From contig NC_045427.1 in assembly GCF_902635505.1 (NCBI RefSeq), positions 511,393,665 to 511,457,664 on the forward strand: DNA of 64,000 bases. Direction: 5' to 3'. Made by a program: the position numbers and the translations under genes. The notes beneath the pieces are model-generated. The model was given only the letters and a program-made list of their open reading frames with translations. It did not search any database and was not told the DNA's origin. Of this stretch, positions 45,601 to 50,130 are shown piece after piece (positions within the stretch are counted from its first letter, which is position 1; each line of letters opens with the position of its first letter). The stretch comes from Sarcophilus harrisii. Lineage: Eukaryota; Chordata; Mammalia; Dasyuromorphia; Dasyuridae.

Positions 45601-46341
45601 AGAATCTTTTCTTTAAAAGGCCTCTTGTTATTTTCTTCTAATTTACCCAAGGAAAAGAGCTACTTGCCCCAAGTCCTGATTCACTTTCCTGGATATGAGA
45701 TTGACTAGAATATCAGGCACTGGTGGGGCAGAATGTTGTCCCTTTTGGGGTCTCATTTGTGCTAGCAAGTCATATCCAGGTCCTTGATGATTTTGACCTA
45801 TTGATCGTTAGCTTGCTGGTCTTTACTGCTTACTGTGACAGTTCTGAAACTATACTTAATCTATAAACCTTACTCTTTGAATTCCCAAAACACTTTATCT
45901 CCATTAACAATATGTAGCCTTTTTTCTTCCTATTAACAAATATGGGAAGAACCAAGAATATTTAGTGTTACTGAGCCCACAGGGTGATTCTGAAGTGGTG
46001 GGTAAGGGTTAAACAGAATAACATTTTTGAGTAACTGATCCTATAACTATAAATAAAGCACCACAAAAATGACTATTGTCTTACATCTTAGAGCTTCCAC
46101 ATTTCCCTTCTCAGGAGATAATAGTCCTCTTTGGAGAATCAATGTTAGGTCACATTTTTATGTTTTATCAGCTGCTTTTGGAAATGACCAGAACTAACAT
46201 CTTGACATTACTTTACTTGAAATCATTTAGGCCATCAAGAATAAATATGCAAGTAGCAAACTCATGAAGATCAGCACCATTCCTCAGCTAAATTCAAAAA
46301 TTGTCCAAGACCTCGCTTCACCTTTATTGGGAAGGTCATGA
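5490..46341 (+). CDS. CCNB2: Cyclin B2, complete, nine coding exons
   Basis: Join 5490-5513, 18810-18938, 19023-19136, 41719-41889, 41986-42144, 43167-43403, 43901-44041, 44966-45076, 46231-46341. All junctions are GT-AG and phase 0; the sum is 398 codons plus TGA, the human length as I recall it. Cyclin B2 binds and activates CDK1 at G2/M; family knowledge places it mainly at Golgi and cytoplasm. Seen in the product: MALFRRPA N-terminus, destruction box RAALEEIGN at residues 32-40, a lysine/proline-rich linker (about 52-95), the cyclin-box signature [13 protein letters not shown] at 165-177, LLASKYEE and [10 protein letters not shown] in the N-terminal cyclin fold, [11 protein letters not shown] in the C-terminal fold, and the end SPLLGRS. 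The start has a good Kozak context (caccATGG). The linker differs most from human and the cyclin folds least. Nothing in it looks broken. MYO1E converges on it from the right. Confidence 0.97.
6092..6749 (-). mobile_element. 5'-truncated L1 in CCNB2 intron 1, antisense
   Basis: Begins with a poly-T run (poly-A tail on the - strand), then 3' UTR, then the end of ORF2 ([20 protein letters not shown] and [19 protein letters not shown]). Perfect 14-bp target duplication CTGGGGCTGTACTT at 6078-6091 and 6750-6763. Among the younger L1 copies here. Confidence 0.92.
6830..7020 (+). repeat. MIR-like ancient SINE fragment
   Basis: Wording such as aattagctgtgtaatcctgt, atgcaaatcactgatcttct and tagtgcttggcatatattaa recalls MIR/CORE-SINE. 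Strongly diverged. Confidence 0.5.
7191..7640 (+). repeat. Ancient mammal-wide repeat piece interrupted by an LTR
   Basis: The wording aaaatcactctggcagctct before the LTR and accaattaagaggctatagg after it belongs to the same old repeat family as 8280-9890 and 59370-60080. I recognise the pattern but cannot name the family with certainty. Confidence 0.5.
7263..7590 (-). mobile_element. Solo LTR, family B, antisense (intron 1)
   Basis: 328 bp, TGTGATGACC...CCTATTACA on the + strand, flanked by a perfect 6-bp duplication GAGACC (7257-7262, 7591-7596). It aligns along its length with the three other family B LTRs (TATA region, AATAAA in ctttattctttg on the complement). It sits inside the ancient repeat that runs across 7200-7630. 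A 6-bp duplication is typical of class II (betaretrovirus-like) integrases. Older and more diverged than the 24109 and 38210 copies. Confidence 0.88.
7641..8279. other. Intron 1, no gene seen
   Basis: Contains a short TG-rich run (about 7695-7725) and otherwise unassigned, A/G-rich sequence. No exon or RNA gene is recognisable. Confidence 0.5.
8280..9890 (+). repeat. Near full-length copy of an ancient mammalian interspersed repeat
   Basis: Ordered text that recurs across mammals: agtgtgtgccagcagttgta, ccttaaagaactcacatttg, agagctttaaatgtcaaata, attatccaggcaagagatca, gttttggatatcttgagttt, gaacctgatgagatcaccaa, aaaggtcctggacagatcc, agatcattggtaactttaaa. Non-coding, about 1.6 kb, old. The family name is not certain (MIR/L2-age by divergence). 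Confidence 0.6.
9900..10562. other. Intron 1, unassigned
   Basis: AT-rich sequence with a poly-T run at about 10195-10217 and a run of TAATTAAT near 9975. It may include an old LTR-like piece (9930-10190), but I cannot place it. No gene seen. Confidence 0.4.
10563..11357 (-). mobile_element. L1 3' end, antisense
   Basis: Reverse complement of L1 tail and ORF2 end: agctttttatttttcaaaat, tatgcatggacaatttttca. ORF2 text reads [20 protein letters not shown] and [20 protein letters not shown]. Truncated at 11357 (ctccagaagggc). Confidence 0.85.
11358..11700. other. Intron 1, unassigned (probable ancient repeat)
   Basis: A/G-rich text similar in style to the ancient repeat at 8280-9890 (ctcgaggtcataatgagaat, tacggcatgaagacagttca). 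No gene. Confidence 0.4.
11718..11778 (-). repeat. Marsupial SINE tail fragment, antisense
   Basis: ggaggcaattagggttaagt and gacttacccaggattatata, preceded by a poly-T run: the tail-proximal part of the SINE only. Confidence 0.7.
11779..12405 (+). mobile_element. Old L1 3' end, sense
   Basis: End of ORF2 (aatggcaaggaattggaaat; gaatggttaaataagttatc; aactaatgctgagtgaagtg), then L1 3' UTR (ggatggaaaatgtcatcccc) and an A-rich tail with aataaaatact near 12360. A different and older subfamily than 13370-14710. Confidence 0.8.
12420..13353 (-). mobile_element. L1 (3' part), antisense, split by a younger L1
   Basis: 3' UTR and ORF2 end on the - strand (tttgatgggcattttctcaa, atcttttgaccactggggaa). 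The same element resumes at 14727 with its reading order intact after the sense L1 insertion. Confidence 0.75.
13370..14710 (+). mobile_element. 5'-truncated L1 inserted in an antisense L1
   Basis: Perfect 16-bp target duplication AAGAAATGAGACCTTT at 13354-13369 and 14711-14726. ORF2 C-terminal text at 13511-14098: [71 protein letters not shown]. Relative to sister copies a single T is missing near 14077 (GTAGGGCTAG for GTAGTGGCTAG), which ends the frame early. 3' UTR and AATAAAAAG tail follow. Confidence 0.93.
14727..17220 (-). mobile_element. L1 5' half (ORF1 and 5' UTR), antisense, continuation of 12420-13353
   Basis: Carries the antisense ORF1 coiled-coil wording (tcagtgaattttttgtgtat; ttgatgtctcatggagttat; atacctgggcagttgtcctt), which recurs at 33180-34320 and 36580-39700. 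The 5' end is near 17150-17220 (gggagagctcaggcaaagcc). The sequence between 14760 and 15290 is low-complexity C/T-rich, typical of these copies. No open ORF1. Confidence 0.7.
17221..17910. other. Intron 1, unique-looking sequence
   Basis: AT-rich, no repeat or exon recognised. It lies just left of the sense LTR. Confidence 0.5.
17917..18301 (+). mobile_element. Solo LTR, family B, sense, 508 bp upstream of CCNB2 exon 2
   Basis: 385 bp, TGTAATGGGC...CATCACA, with perfect 6-bp duplication ATTTAT (17911-17916, 18302-18307). TATA-like ctataaatatata at about 17991 and AATAAA at 18229-18234. It carries short internal repeats (tgatgtgttgtatgtgttgt; ttcacctccgatc twice) absent from its sisters, so it is a distinct subfamily or an individual variant. 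Confidence 0.93.
18308..18809. other. End of intron 1, unique-looking
   Basis: AT-rich, no repeat recognised. It contains the branch/pyrimidine region for exon 2 (ttttttctttag). Confidence 0.6.
18810..18938 (+). CDS. CCNB2: CCNB2 coding exon 2 (destruction box)
   Basis: Residues 9-51, opening [15 protein letters not shown] and closing GTQVAK. It carries the APC/C destruction box RAALEEIGN (32-40), which marks B-type cyclins for destruction in anaphase. A T-rich tract and TTTAG precede it and GTAATT follows. Intron 2 is only 84 bp. Confidence 0.96.
19023..19136 (+). CDS. CCNB2: CCNB2 coding exon 3 (linker)
   Basis: Residues 52-89, rich in Lys, Pro and Val ([16 protein letters not shown]...ETLAPK). 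It is a flexible linker between the destruction box and the cyclin fold and the least conserved part against the human protein I remember. Acceptor ATCATAG, donor GTAGGA. Intron 3, 22,582 bp, follows. Confidence 0.95.
19137..19894. other. Start of intron 3, mostly unassigned
   Basis: AT-rich sequence with a poly-T run near 19640-19658. No exon seen. Confidence 0.5.
19895..20080 (+). repeat. MIR-like SINE
   Basis: taatagctagcatttatgta, ttattctcataataatcttg, attttatagatggggatatt and caggcaaacagggtaagcaa follow MIR/THER1 order. Confidence 0.7.
20081..20564. other. Intron 3, unassigned
   Basis: AT-rich, no recognised repeat or exon. Confidence 0.5.
20565..21060 (-). mobile_element. Old L1 3' end, antisense
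   Basis: ttacttttccaattacatgt, aagatagtcttcaatattca, ttccaattctttgccaccat, aatgatctcattgggataca are the antisense 3' UTR/ORF2 end of an old marsupial L1. Confidence 0.75.
21061..21518. other. Intron 3, unassigned
   Basis: No gene or clear repeat recognised. Confidence 0.45.
21519..21735. repeat. Diverged direct repeat, copy 1
   Basis: Aligns with 22490-22690: aacttttcagcttattaatg here against aacttttcagcatattaatg there; atttctacagatctgattta against atttctacaaatctgatcta. Roughly 80% identical by eye. Identity unknown. Confidence 0.65.
21736..22083 (+). repeat. MIR-like start, then unassigned
   Basis: ttgagagttaggagatctat and ttatagggtcttggacaaat look like MIR; the remainder to 22083 is unassigned. 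Confidence 0.4.
22084..22455 (-). mobile_element. Probable solo LTR, relative of family B, antisense
   Basis: Starts TGTCTGGGTTAGC. On the - strand it shows agtacgtaaggctaaagtac, close to family B's agtacgtgaggctaaatagt, and a TATA-like ctataaac, ending agctaacccagaca. Lies between the two direct-repeat copies. The right border is not fixed. Old. Confidence 0.45.
22490..22690. repeat. Diverged direct repeat, copy 2
   Basis: Second copy of 21519-21735 in the same orientation, about 970 bp downstream. Confidence 0.65.
22691..23000. other. Intron 3, unassigned
   Basis: AT-rich, nothing recognised. Confidence 0.45.
23005..23445 (-). mobile_element. Old L1 3' part, antisense, split by LTRs
   Basis: aagtggataacatttttcat, catcaattcctatgggtctt, cagccgttccttaattgata follow antisense L1 order. 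The same L1 resumes at 24516-24640 (ttttctttgatctctttgag). Confidence 0.7.
23446..24105 (+). mobile_element. Probable solo LTR, family C, about 660 bp
   Basis: Interrupts an antisense L1; begins TGTGAGGG and ends ATCACA. The 4-bp ATAT lies on both sides once the inner LTR is set aside (23442-23445; 24106-24108 plus 24516). AATAAA occurs at about 23958 and 24072 on +, suggesting sense orientation. A 4-bp duplication suits class I (gammaretrovirus-like) elements. No internal region. Old. Confidence 0.5.
24109..24509 (-). mobile_element. Solo LTR, family B, antisense, at the edge of LTR C
   Basis: 401 bp with perfect 6-bp duplication ACAATA (24103-24108, 24510-24515). About 95% identical by eye to the 38210 copy after reverse complement, so these two are the youngest of the family here. 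Confidence 0.93.
24516..24640 (-). mobile_element. Old L1, antisense, continuation of 23005-23445
   Basis: ttcttagctgctgtattttt, tttgatctctttgagttata, gtgatatttctgggtcaatt resume where the L1 stopped at 23445. Confidence 0.65.
24650..26395 (+). mobile_element. Old LINE body fragments, sense, with a SINE inside
   Basis: Clearest at 26030-26230: caatgtcatcccaatcaaat, agttcatttggaagaataaa, ttaaactatattataaggtg match L1 ORF2 wording. 24660-25710 is A-rich and LINE-like but less certain. No open frame of note. Confidence 0.5.
25729..25871 (+). repeat. Marsupial SINE, sense
   Basis: Head ggtgtaggtgatagagcacc, middle ctgagttcaaatctggcctc, tail ttaacctcaattgcttcagc and an A-rich end. Flanked by 12-bp duplications AAAATATCTGAG (25717-25728) and AAAATACCTGAG (25872-25883), one mismatch. 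Confidence 0.85.
26585..26990 (-). mobile_element. L1 3' end, antisense
   Basis: ttaaagctttttattttcaa, catatgcatatatagttttc, ctgctagatggcaaataatc, cagttcccacatctctttct: antisense L1 3' UTR. Poly-T/A runs lie just left (26400-26470). Confidence 0.8.
27061..27100. repeat. (TG)n microsatellite
   Basis: About 15 TG units with flanking TATG variants. Confidence 0.9.
27130..28412 (-). mobile_element. Two or more stacked old L1 3' ends, antisense
   Basis: L1 tails begin near 27135 and 27722 (ttttccaattacatgtaaag; agatagttttcaacattaat), with deeper ORF2 text at 27480-27650. A microsatellite sits inside the first. The second is cut at about 28412 by the younger L1 at 28414 and resumes at 29431. Confidence 0.7.
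27276..27354. repeat. Compound (TC)n(TA)n microsatellite
   Basis: About 22 TC units directly followed by 17 TA units, then a short CA run. It lies inside an antisense L1. Confidence 0.95.
28414..29426 (-). mobile_element. 5'-truncated L1, antisense, inserted in older L1
   Basis: Poly-T, 3' UTR (cagcattaacaattgccaaa) and ORF2 end ([59 protein letters not shown]). Flanks are GAATATGCAGTTTT and TAATATGCACAGTTTT, an imperfect target duplication. Very similar to 6092-6749. Confidence 0.88.
29431..29764 (-). mobile_element. Older L1 remnants, antisense
   Basis: Resumes cagttttatagccctttaag, ttccaaattgctatccagaa after the younger L1; another L1 tail starts near 29600 and runs to the LTR. Confidence 0.65.
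29765..30064 (+). mobile_element. Partial LTR related to family B, sense
   Basis: Begins TGTAGAGGGCTGAAACTATT and shows gagtcgatacactgaggtca, aagtacttaaggctaactac, ttggactatactctatgggc in family B order, ending ctgactccggctgatt. It then runs into a long poly-T. It splits an antisense L1 (acattcaatctc on the left; ggatgcaaatggcattttct on the right). A separate subfamily. Confidence 0.7.
30085..32625 (-). mobile_element. L1 ORF2 body, antisense, degenerate
   Basis: Continuous antisense L1 wording: aattgttcacatcctttgac, tttggcttgtgcaactcatg, tttgttgggatataattgag, ttgatccactcattcttagg. Many interruptions; no useful frame. Confidence 0.65.
32626..33020 (-). mobile_element. Probable solo LTR, antisense, inside L1
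   Basis: aaagtccaaatcctttattg is an antisense AATAAA/R region as in many LTRs. L1 text stops at about 32625 and resumes near 33030 (gtgagataatttcccccatt). Contains TG/G-rich simple runs at 32890-32920. Family not identified; borders approximate. Confidence 0.45.
33030..34320 (-). mobile_element. L1 5' half (ORF1 region), antisense
   Basis: Same text as 15450-16500 and 36580-37360: tactttctggaatatcattc, tataatacctgggcagtttt, tgatgtctcatggggttatt. Poly-T runs at about 33627-33651 and 33933-33953. Degenerate. Confidence 0.65.
34321..34669. other. Intron 3, unassigned
   Basis: Poly-T run (about 34321-34338), then AT-rich sequence with repeated catttcatacatt text at 34470-34540. No gene. Confidence 0.45.
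34682..35065 (-). mobile_element. Short 5'-truncated L1, antisense
   Basis: 384 bp of L1 3' UTR (attataactttattgacaga, acccatgcctgggtaatttt). Perfect 11-bp duplication GACAACTTTTT at 34671-34681 and 35066-35076. Confidence 0.9.
35230..35445 (+). repeat. Marsupial SINE, long form, sense
   Basis: gctaggtggcacagtcgatc, ctagctgtgtgactcactta, ttctcatctgtaaaatgagc, tggagaaagaaatggcaaaa: the long variant with a MIR-like middle and a tail aactccaaatgaggttgtga. Confidence 0.85.
35446..35940. other. Intron 3, degraded SINE and unassigned sequence
   Basis: 35522-35670 resembles a worn SINE (aggacctgtgttcaaatcca) ending in an A-run at about 35647-35668. The rest is unassigned. Confidence 0.4.
35945..37385 (-). 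mobile_element. L1 5' half, antisense, left part
   Basis: Third copy of the ORF1-region text (ttgatgtctcattgaaaaat, tttttgcatttggccaactg). Carries two younger insertions, after which it continues at 38738-38815 and 39378-40275. Confidence 0.65.
37360..37405. repeat. (TTTC)n and poly-T
   Basis: About eight TTTC units run into a T-tract that is the tail of the antisense L1 to the right. Confidence 0.9.
37400..38737 (-). mobile_element. 5'-truncated L1, antisense, carrying a solo LTR
   Basis: 3' UTR (acccatgcctgggtaatttt, ctatacatgttaaatatgtc) then ORF2 end to about 38737 (atagtgatttggaacacttt). Closest to 34682-35065. Split by LTR 38210-38607. Confidence 0.85.
38210..38607 (+). mobile_element. 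Solo LTR, family B, sense, inside L1
   Basis: 398 bp, TGTAATGGGC...CTTCACA, with perfect 6-bp duplication CATCCC (38204-38209, 38608-38613). The L1 text reads through across the site. AATAAA lies in actgagaataaagactgacg. Younger than the L1 that hosts it. Confidence 0.95.
38816..39377 (-). mobile_element. 5'-truncated L1, antisense, nested in older L1
   Basis: 562 bp: poly-T, 3' UTR (acaagatatatgcatgggta) and the end of ORF2. Perfect 13-bp duplication ACCAATTCTTATT at 38803-38815 and 39378-39390. Confidence 0.9.
39391..40275 (-). mobile_element. L1 5' end (ORF1 start and 5' UTR), antisense
   Basis: Continues the element begun at 35945. The 5' end near 40230-40275 (gaagatggggagagctcagg) matches the 5' end of the copy at 17150. 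An antisense frame at 39450-39881 is L1 ORF1/5' UTR read by chance. Confidence 0.6.
40276..41718. other. End of intron 3
   Basis: A MIR-like piece at about 40375-40500 (cccatgttacagatgaggaa, agtcacacaattggtaaaat) and otherwise AT-rich, unique-looking sequence. A T-run at 41587-41606 precedes the acceptor region of exon 4. Confidence 0.55.
41719..41889 (+). CDS. CCNB2: CCNB2 coding exon 4
   Basis: Residues 90-146: [20 protein letters not shown], then [18 protein letters not shown] and [16 protein letters not shown]. This is the helix leading into the cyclin box. Human has PTPEDVSMKEENLCQAF here by memory, so Met replaces Glu. Acceptor TGTTTTAG, donor GTAGAA. Intron 4 is 96 bp. Confidence 0.97.
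41986..42144 (+). CDS. CCNB2: CCNB2 coding exon 5 (cyclin box)
   Basis: Residues 147-199. It holds the cyclin-box signature [13 protein letters not shown] (165-177) and [17 protein letters not shown]. The MRAIL helix forms the hydrophobic patch in B-type cyclins. Acceptor TTTTACAG, donor GTAGGT. Intron 5 is 1,022 bp and carries one antisense SINE. Confidence 0.97.
42466..42606 (-). repeat. Marsupial SINE, antisense, intron 5
   Basis: ccctgaggcaattggggtta, agtgacttgcccagggtcac, atccactgcgccacctagct. Flanked by TATATGTCTTTTT and CATATGTCTTTTT. The least diverged SINE in the window. Confidence 0.92.
43167..43403 (+). CDS. CCNB2: CCNB2 coding exon 6
   Basis: Residues 200-278, the largest coding exon. 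Motifs are [34 protein letters not shown] and [20 protein letters not shown]; the last marks the switch from the N- to the C-terminal cyclin fold. Acceptor CATGTAG, donor GTAAGG. Intron 6 is 497 bp. Confidence 0.97.
43690..43830 (-). repeat. MIR-like fragment, intron 6
   Basis: aaccttgtccagggtcacac, acagtcagtattttgaaagc and ctatacactataccatgatt are antisense MIR wording. Long T-runs lie at 43557-43586. Confidence 0.6.
43901..44041 (+). CDS. CCNB2: CCNB2 coding exon 7
   Basis: Residues 279-325: [20 protein letters not shown] and [16 protein letters not shown], ending GRGKW. This is the first half of the C-terminal cyclin fold. Acceptor TTTCACAG, donor GTGAGT. Intron 7 is 924 bp. Confidence 0.97.
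44966..45076 (+). CDS. CCNB2: CCNB2 coding exon 8
   Basis: Residues 326-362, [14 protein letters not shown] then [20 protein letters not shown]. The first residue is Ser where human has Asn by memory. The acceptor reads CTAG followed by AGC, so a second AG lies two bases on; using it would break frame, so 44966 is the start. Donor GTAAGT. Intron 8 is 1,154 bp. Confidence 0.95.
45255..45385 (+). repeat. MIR-like fragment, intron 8
   Basis: ttttgaaatctgactttgcc, taagctccatttccctccaa and aagggtctcctccagttgtt follow MIR order. Confidence 0.5.
46231..46341 (+). CDS. CCNB2: CCNB2 coding exon 9 and stop
   Basis: Residues 363-398: [20 protein letters not shown], then [16 protein letters not shown] and TGA at 46339-46341. 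The C-terminus ends LLGRS against LIGRS in human by memory. Acceptor CATTTAG. Confidence 0.97.
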   Translation, partial: AIKNKYASSKLMKISTIPQLNSKIVQDLASPLLGRS

Positions 46342-46510
46342 GATGATTGGACTCAAGTTGGAAGAATCCTCAGTCCACACAGTCTTGTATGTCGGCATTC
46401 GTTTGGCACATCTGCTTTCGTACGTGATCTTTCGGCCTGCTTTGTGGAACCTTTTTATTTTATTTTCTCAATGTATATTGAGGAAAAATAAAACCATAAT
46501 TTTCCTTAAG
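46342..46510 (+). other. CCNB2: CCNB2 3' UTR (inferred)
   Basis: The first canonical AATAAA after the stop is at 46487-46492, giving a short 3' UTR of about 170 nt with cleavage expected near 46505-46515. The exact cleavage base is inferred. Confidence 0.7.
46487..46492 (+). terminator. CCNB2: CCNB2 polyadenylation signal AATAAA
   Basis: Canonical hexamer 146 nt after the stop codon, in an A-rich context followed by a T-rich stretch (attttcc, then cttgtgtatattttcc). Confidence 0.75.
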
Positions 46511-49500
46511 GAAACTTGTGTATATTTTCCCTCAGAATTTAATGCTCAATCATTGTAAACTTGTTTTGATTTGGTATCAAATTAAGGAGTAACTGATACA
46601 AACTTTCCTTTTATTCTCCCAAAGATGATTGAATTTCAAAACCTTTTGAACAGGATAAAGGTTTGAATTTTTTAAAAAAAATTTTGTATGTGAACAGATT
46701 TTTGCTATAGCTATTGATCAGTTCAATATGGAATAAGCAGGAAGATTTCAGTTAGGCATGCTTAGTTTTTTCTGATTTTACATATAGAAATGGCTAGCAT
46801 AAGGGCAGTTAGGAGGAAAGTATGCAGGAAGCTTTTTTCTTGAGTGAGTTGGGAATGAATGGCTTTTATGTTCCTCATGTGTTGGATAGCTAGCAGATAC
46901 AACATTTAAGGTGATTAGGGGCATTATTCCCTTTTTGCAAAAGGGAAATGTATTGCACATTTTAGCTTTGGAACTTAGAATAATGTTTCTCAATAATATT
47001 TATTAAAAGATTTATGTGCTAACCACTTTTTAAATTATATTTTTTCTACAGGAATACTTTCTAAGCTCCAAATAACTTCTTAATATGAACTTTGGGAATG
47101 TAATCACTAAGTTTGGGACTTTTCTATTACTGTGACAGTGTGATTGTATGAACATTAGAGTCACAAATAGGATAAAAATCATTCTGTGTGCCAAGAATGG
47201 ACTAATAACAATTTCAAAGCCCTCTTTCTTATTTTAATCACAAAATAAAGATTTCCTCCTTAGTTCTTGAATCCAAAAAGGGAATAATTATGCTTGTGTA
47301 GATAAGGGTCCTGACTTGGGCATGCTCTCCAATACCTTTTCTACTTTATGCAGATCAAAATAATTTGAGCTTTCAGTGGCAAGTTGAAGGTTCACTTGAT
47401 ATCATTTGTAAATCTTATGGAGACTTTAAAAATCTAAAATGTCACTTTCTTCCTTTTTTAACTTGGCAAAAACCATGAGTAGGTAAGAAAATACCATAGC
47501 AACTTTCTTGCTGCCAAGTCAAAATGTATGTGATCAGGAAATGCATTTATTCTTAAAAGGTCTTTAATCAAAGCAAGATTATTTATCTAGCCATTGTTGA
47601 TACTGCTCTCCATATTGTACTGATCAATTTTATGGGCAGACTGTCAAATGAAACAAATTTTAAAGGTTATTCAAAAACATTTTTCATATAATATTACTTA
47701 GCCTGTCTCAGGACTAATTTAGTTTCAGGACATAGAAATAAAAGGTCCTTTCATAGTTTATATATATATATTTTTTTTTTTTGTGAGGCAATGTACCTAA
47801 AATGTGATCAGTGTAAATAAATTATAAACTTGGAAACAATCTAGGTTGTTAAAGCATATTTAAATGAAGAGGAGGAGTGTGATAATGAAAAGTACAAAGA
47901 GAATGGTGATGGTGTGCTTGGAACACAGAAAGAGAAGGGTAGGAATTTGTCCCTAGCACATTGTCCAGGGCAGGAGTAGGCAACTAATCCTAGTTGTTCT
48001 AGGACAAATATCCTGAAGATGAAGAAAATCCTGGCTCTCTCTCATCTTGATGAAAATATAAGAACTGTCTACCTCTTCACTCTGATCTTCCATTCACCAA
48101 GCAACCTTCTGATCTGTAATTTGATTTTTCTAGTAGACTTTTCCACCATGAAGGGTATATTGTACCAATGTTTCCCTCTGTAAATCAATAAATTTCCATT
48201 TTGCTTTATTTTTGAGTCTTTTGTGAGTTTAGTATTATGAAATGGTTCATCAGAGCCTGATCACTCTGGATGATCTGAGGAAAATTATTTATGACTTGTA
48301 CAAAGAAAAGGAAAACTTCAGGTCTATCTTCCACATAGCCTGCGAACTTCTCTTTATCAACATTGCTGCAGAAATCTCTGAACTCTTTAAATTACTCTGC
48401 CTGCCCAGTTCTCAGTAGTAGAGGAGTGTAATTTCTAAATGGGTTTGGGGAGGTAATCTCAGTGCCTTTGGCCGTCAGCCAATGGAGAACCAGGGTGACC
48501 TACAGTCTTTCCCCTGCTAACAGGGGAAACAGCTATAGGTTCACATCCAGAAGGCAGCTTAACAGTGGTTTATAAAAGTGAACTGTTCCTGTCCTAGAAA
48601 GCTGATCAGGGTCATCATTGTATAATGATAATACTTACACTATGGTCTCCCTGATTGTTTTGCTTGCTCCTAAGGGCTTCCTTTCTTGCCTTTTCCACTT
48701 AATAAAGTGGAGTTACCTAATACTCCATGCTCACACATCCTTTTCTCTCAAAAGGGTAAAAGTCTCAAGTATTTGATTTTTATTTTCTTTTAGTTGTTTG
48801 TAGCCCTCAGGTTGTGACATCCAGTGATAGCCAGTGTCAGAGGTAGGATTTTAACCCAAGCCTTGCTGATTTTGACAAACTTGTATAACACCGGGTTGCC
48901 TTTCTAGAGCCCCCTTTTATGTAAGTTCATTAATAATATGAATTTAGAGAAGGGTCAAATTGTTCCATGAAATAAAAGTTTTTTGTAAAATGGTAAATAT
49001 CCTATCCATATCCCACTTTTTTTTTTTTTTAAAGGGGTTGCATTATCTTTTAGACTTAATTTGTGGCAACCCATTTAGTGGATATTTTTGGTGGGAAGAG
49101 ATCCCTCAAATCTTGAATGATTTTTCCAAGTCACACTGTTAGGTGAGAGAAAGGTATGCGTAAGCTTTGAGCTATAATAGTGCCATAGGAACAATGTGTC
49201 ACTAATGGGCACAATTTAATTACAAGAAATCCAGAAATACTGATGGCAGCACCTCATTTTATTTCTTCAGTCTGTTTCCTATCTTATTTTTTTGGAAAAG
49301 CAAAACAAGTATTTTGATGTTTAAAAAAAAAAAAAGCATTTTCCCTTTGATACTATACTCTGTGGCTTGGCAGAACTTATTACCTGGCGCTCTTTAATAA
49401 AAGGCAGACCAATTCTGCAACTGGATTTCATGAAGCACACAAGATGTAAATTTTAACAAACAGTACACGTGTATAGCTGACAGGAATTTTCAAGTACAAC

Positions 49501-49964
49501 TTAGTTCTCCATTTGTTGCTGGCCCTAATTAAAGATGGTTGTCATGTTTCAGAGTATTCCAGTGTTATTAACAGCCCTATGGTATCCATATGGGATAACT
49601 TCTCAGGATCTGAGCTGCTCTGGCACTATCTCAACTACTCATCCTTTTTTTTGTTATCCTCTCACTTGTGTAGTTTTTATTTCTGTAACAAAAATTTTTT
49701 TTTGTTTGTTTCTTGAAATTAGAGCTTTTTCTGGGGGCTGTCCCTTTGGATGAGTAGCACTTGGAGTGGGCATCTGTAAAGTAAAATTCAGTAAACAATT
49801 GCTAGGGGGAGAAAACTTAGAGCTTTTTCTGAGGACTTTAAAGTCAGAAAAATAAGTTGTTCCCTCTAGTTTTCCCATACCTACTTTAATCACCCCCACT
49901 TGGGGGTATTTAAGTATGAAGGTATTAAATTAAGTAATAAGGTATTAAGTAGTTCTAAGTATAA
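46511..49964. other. Intergenic, CCNB2 to MYO1E, left part
   Basis: No gene recognised. Mostly AT-rich unique-looking sequence. 47900-48250 (tctgtaaatcaataaatttc, tttgctttatttttgagtct) could be the end of a worn LTR. 49030-49145 looks MIR-like. Short open frames here lack domains and are judged chance. Confidence 0.5.
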
Positions 49965-50130
49965 TGGAATTTGTTTCAAATGGTTATATATGCATAGCTT
50001 ATATTAAATTGCTTGCCTTCTCAGTGGAGGGAGGGGGAAAGAATTTAGAATTCAAAAAGATTTTTTTAAAAGAATGTTAAAGATTGTATATGTAATTGTG
50101 GAAAAATAAAATGCTAAATAAATTTTTTTA
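49965..50130 (+). mobile_element. L1 3' tail, sense
   Basis: tgtatatgtaattgtggaaa followed by aataaaatgctaaataaatt resembles the 3' tail of the sense L1 at 12300-12405. Confidence 0.55.
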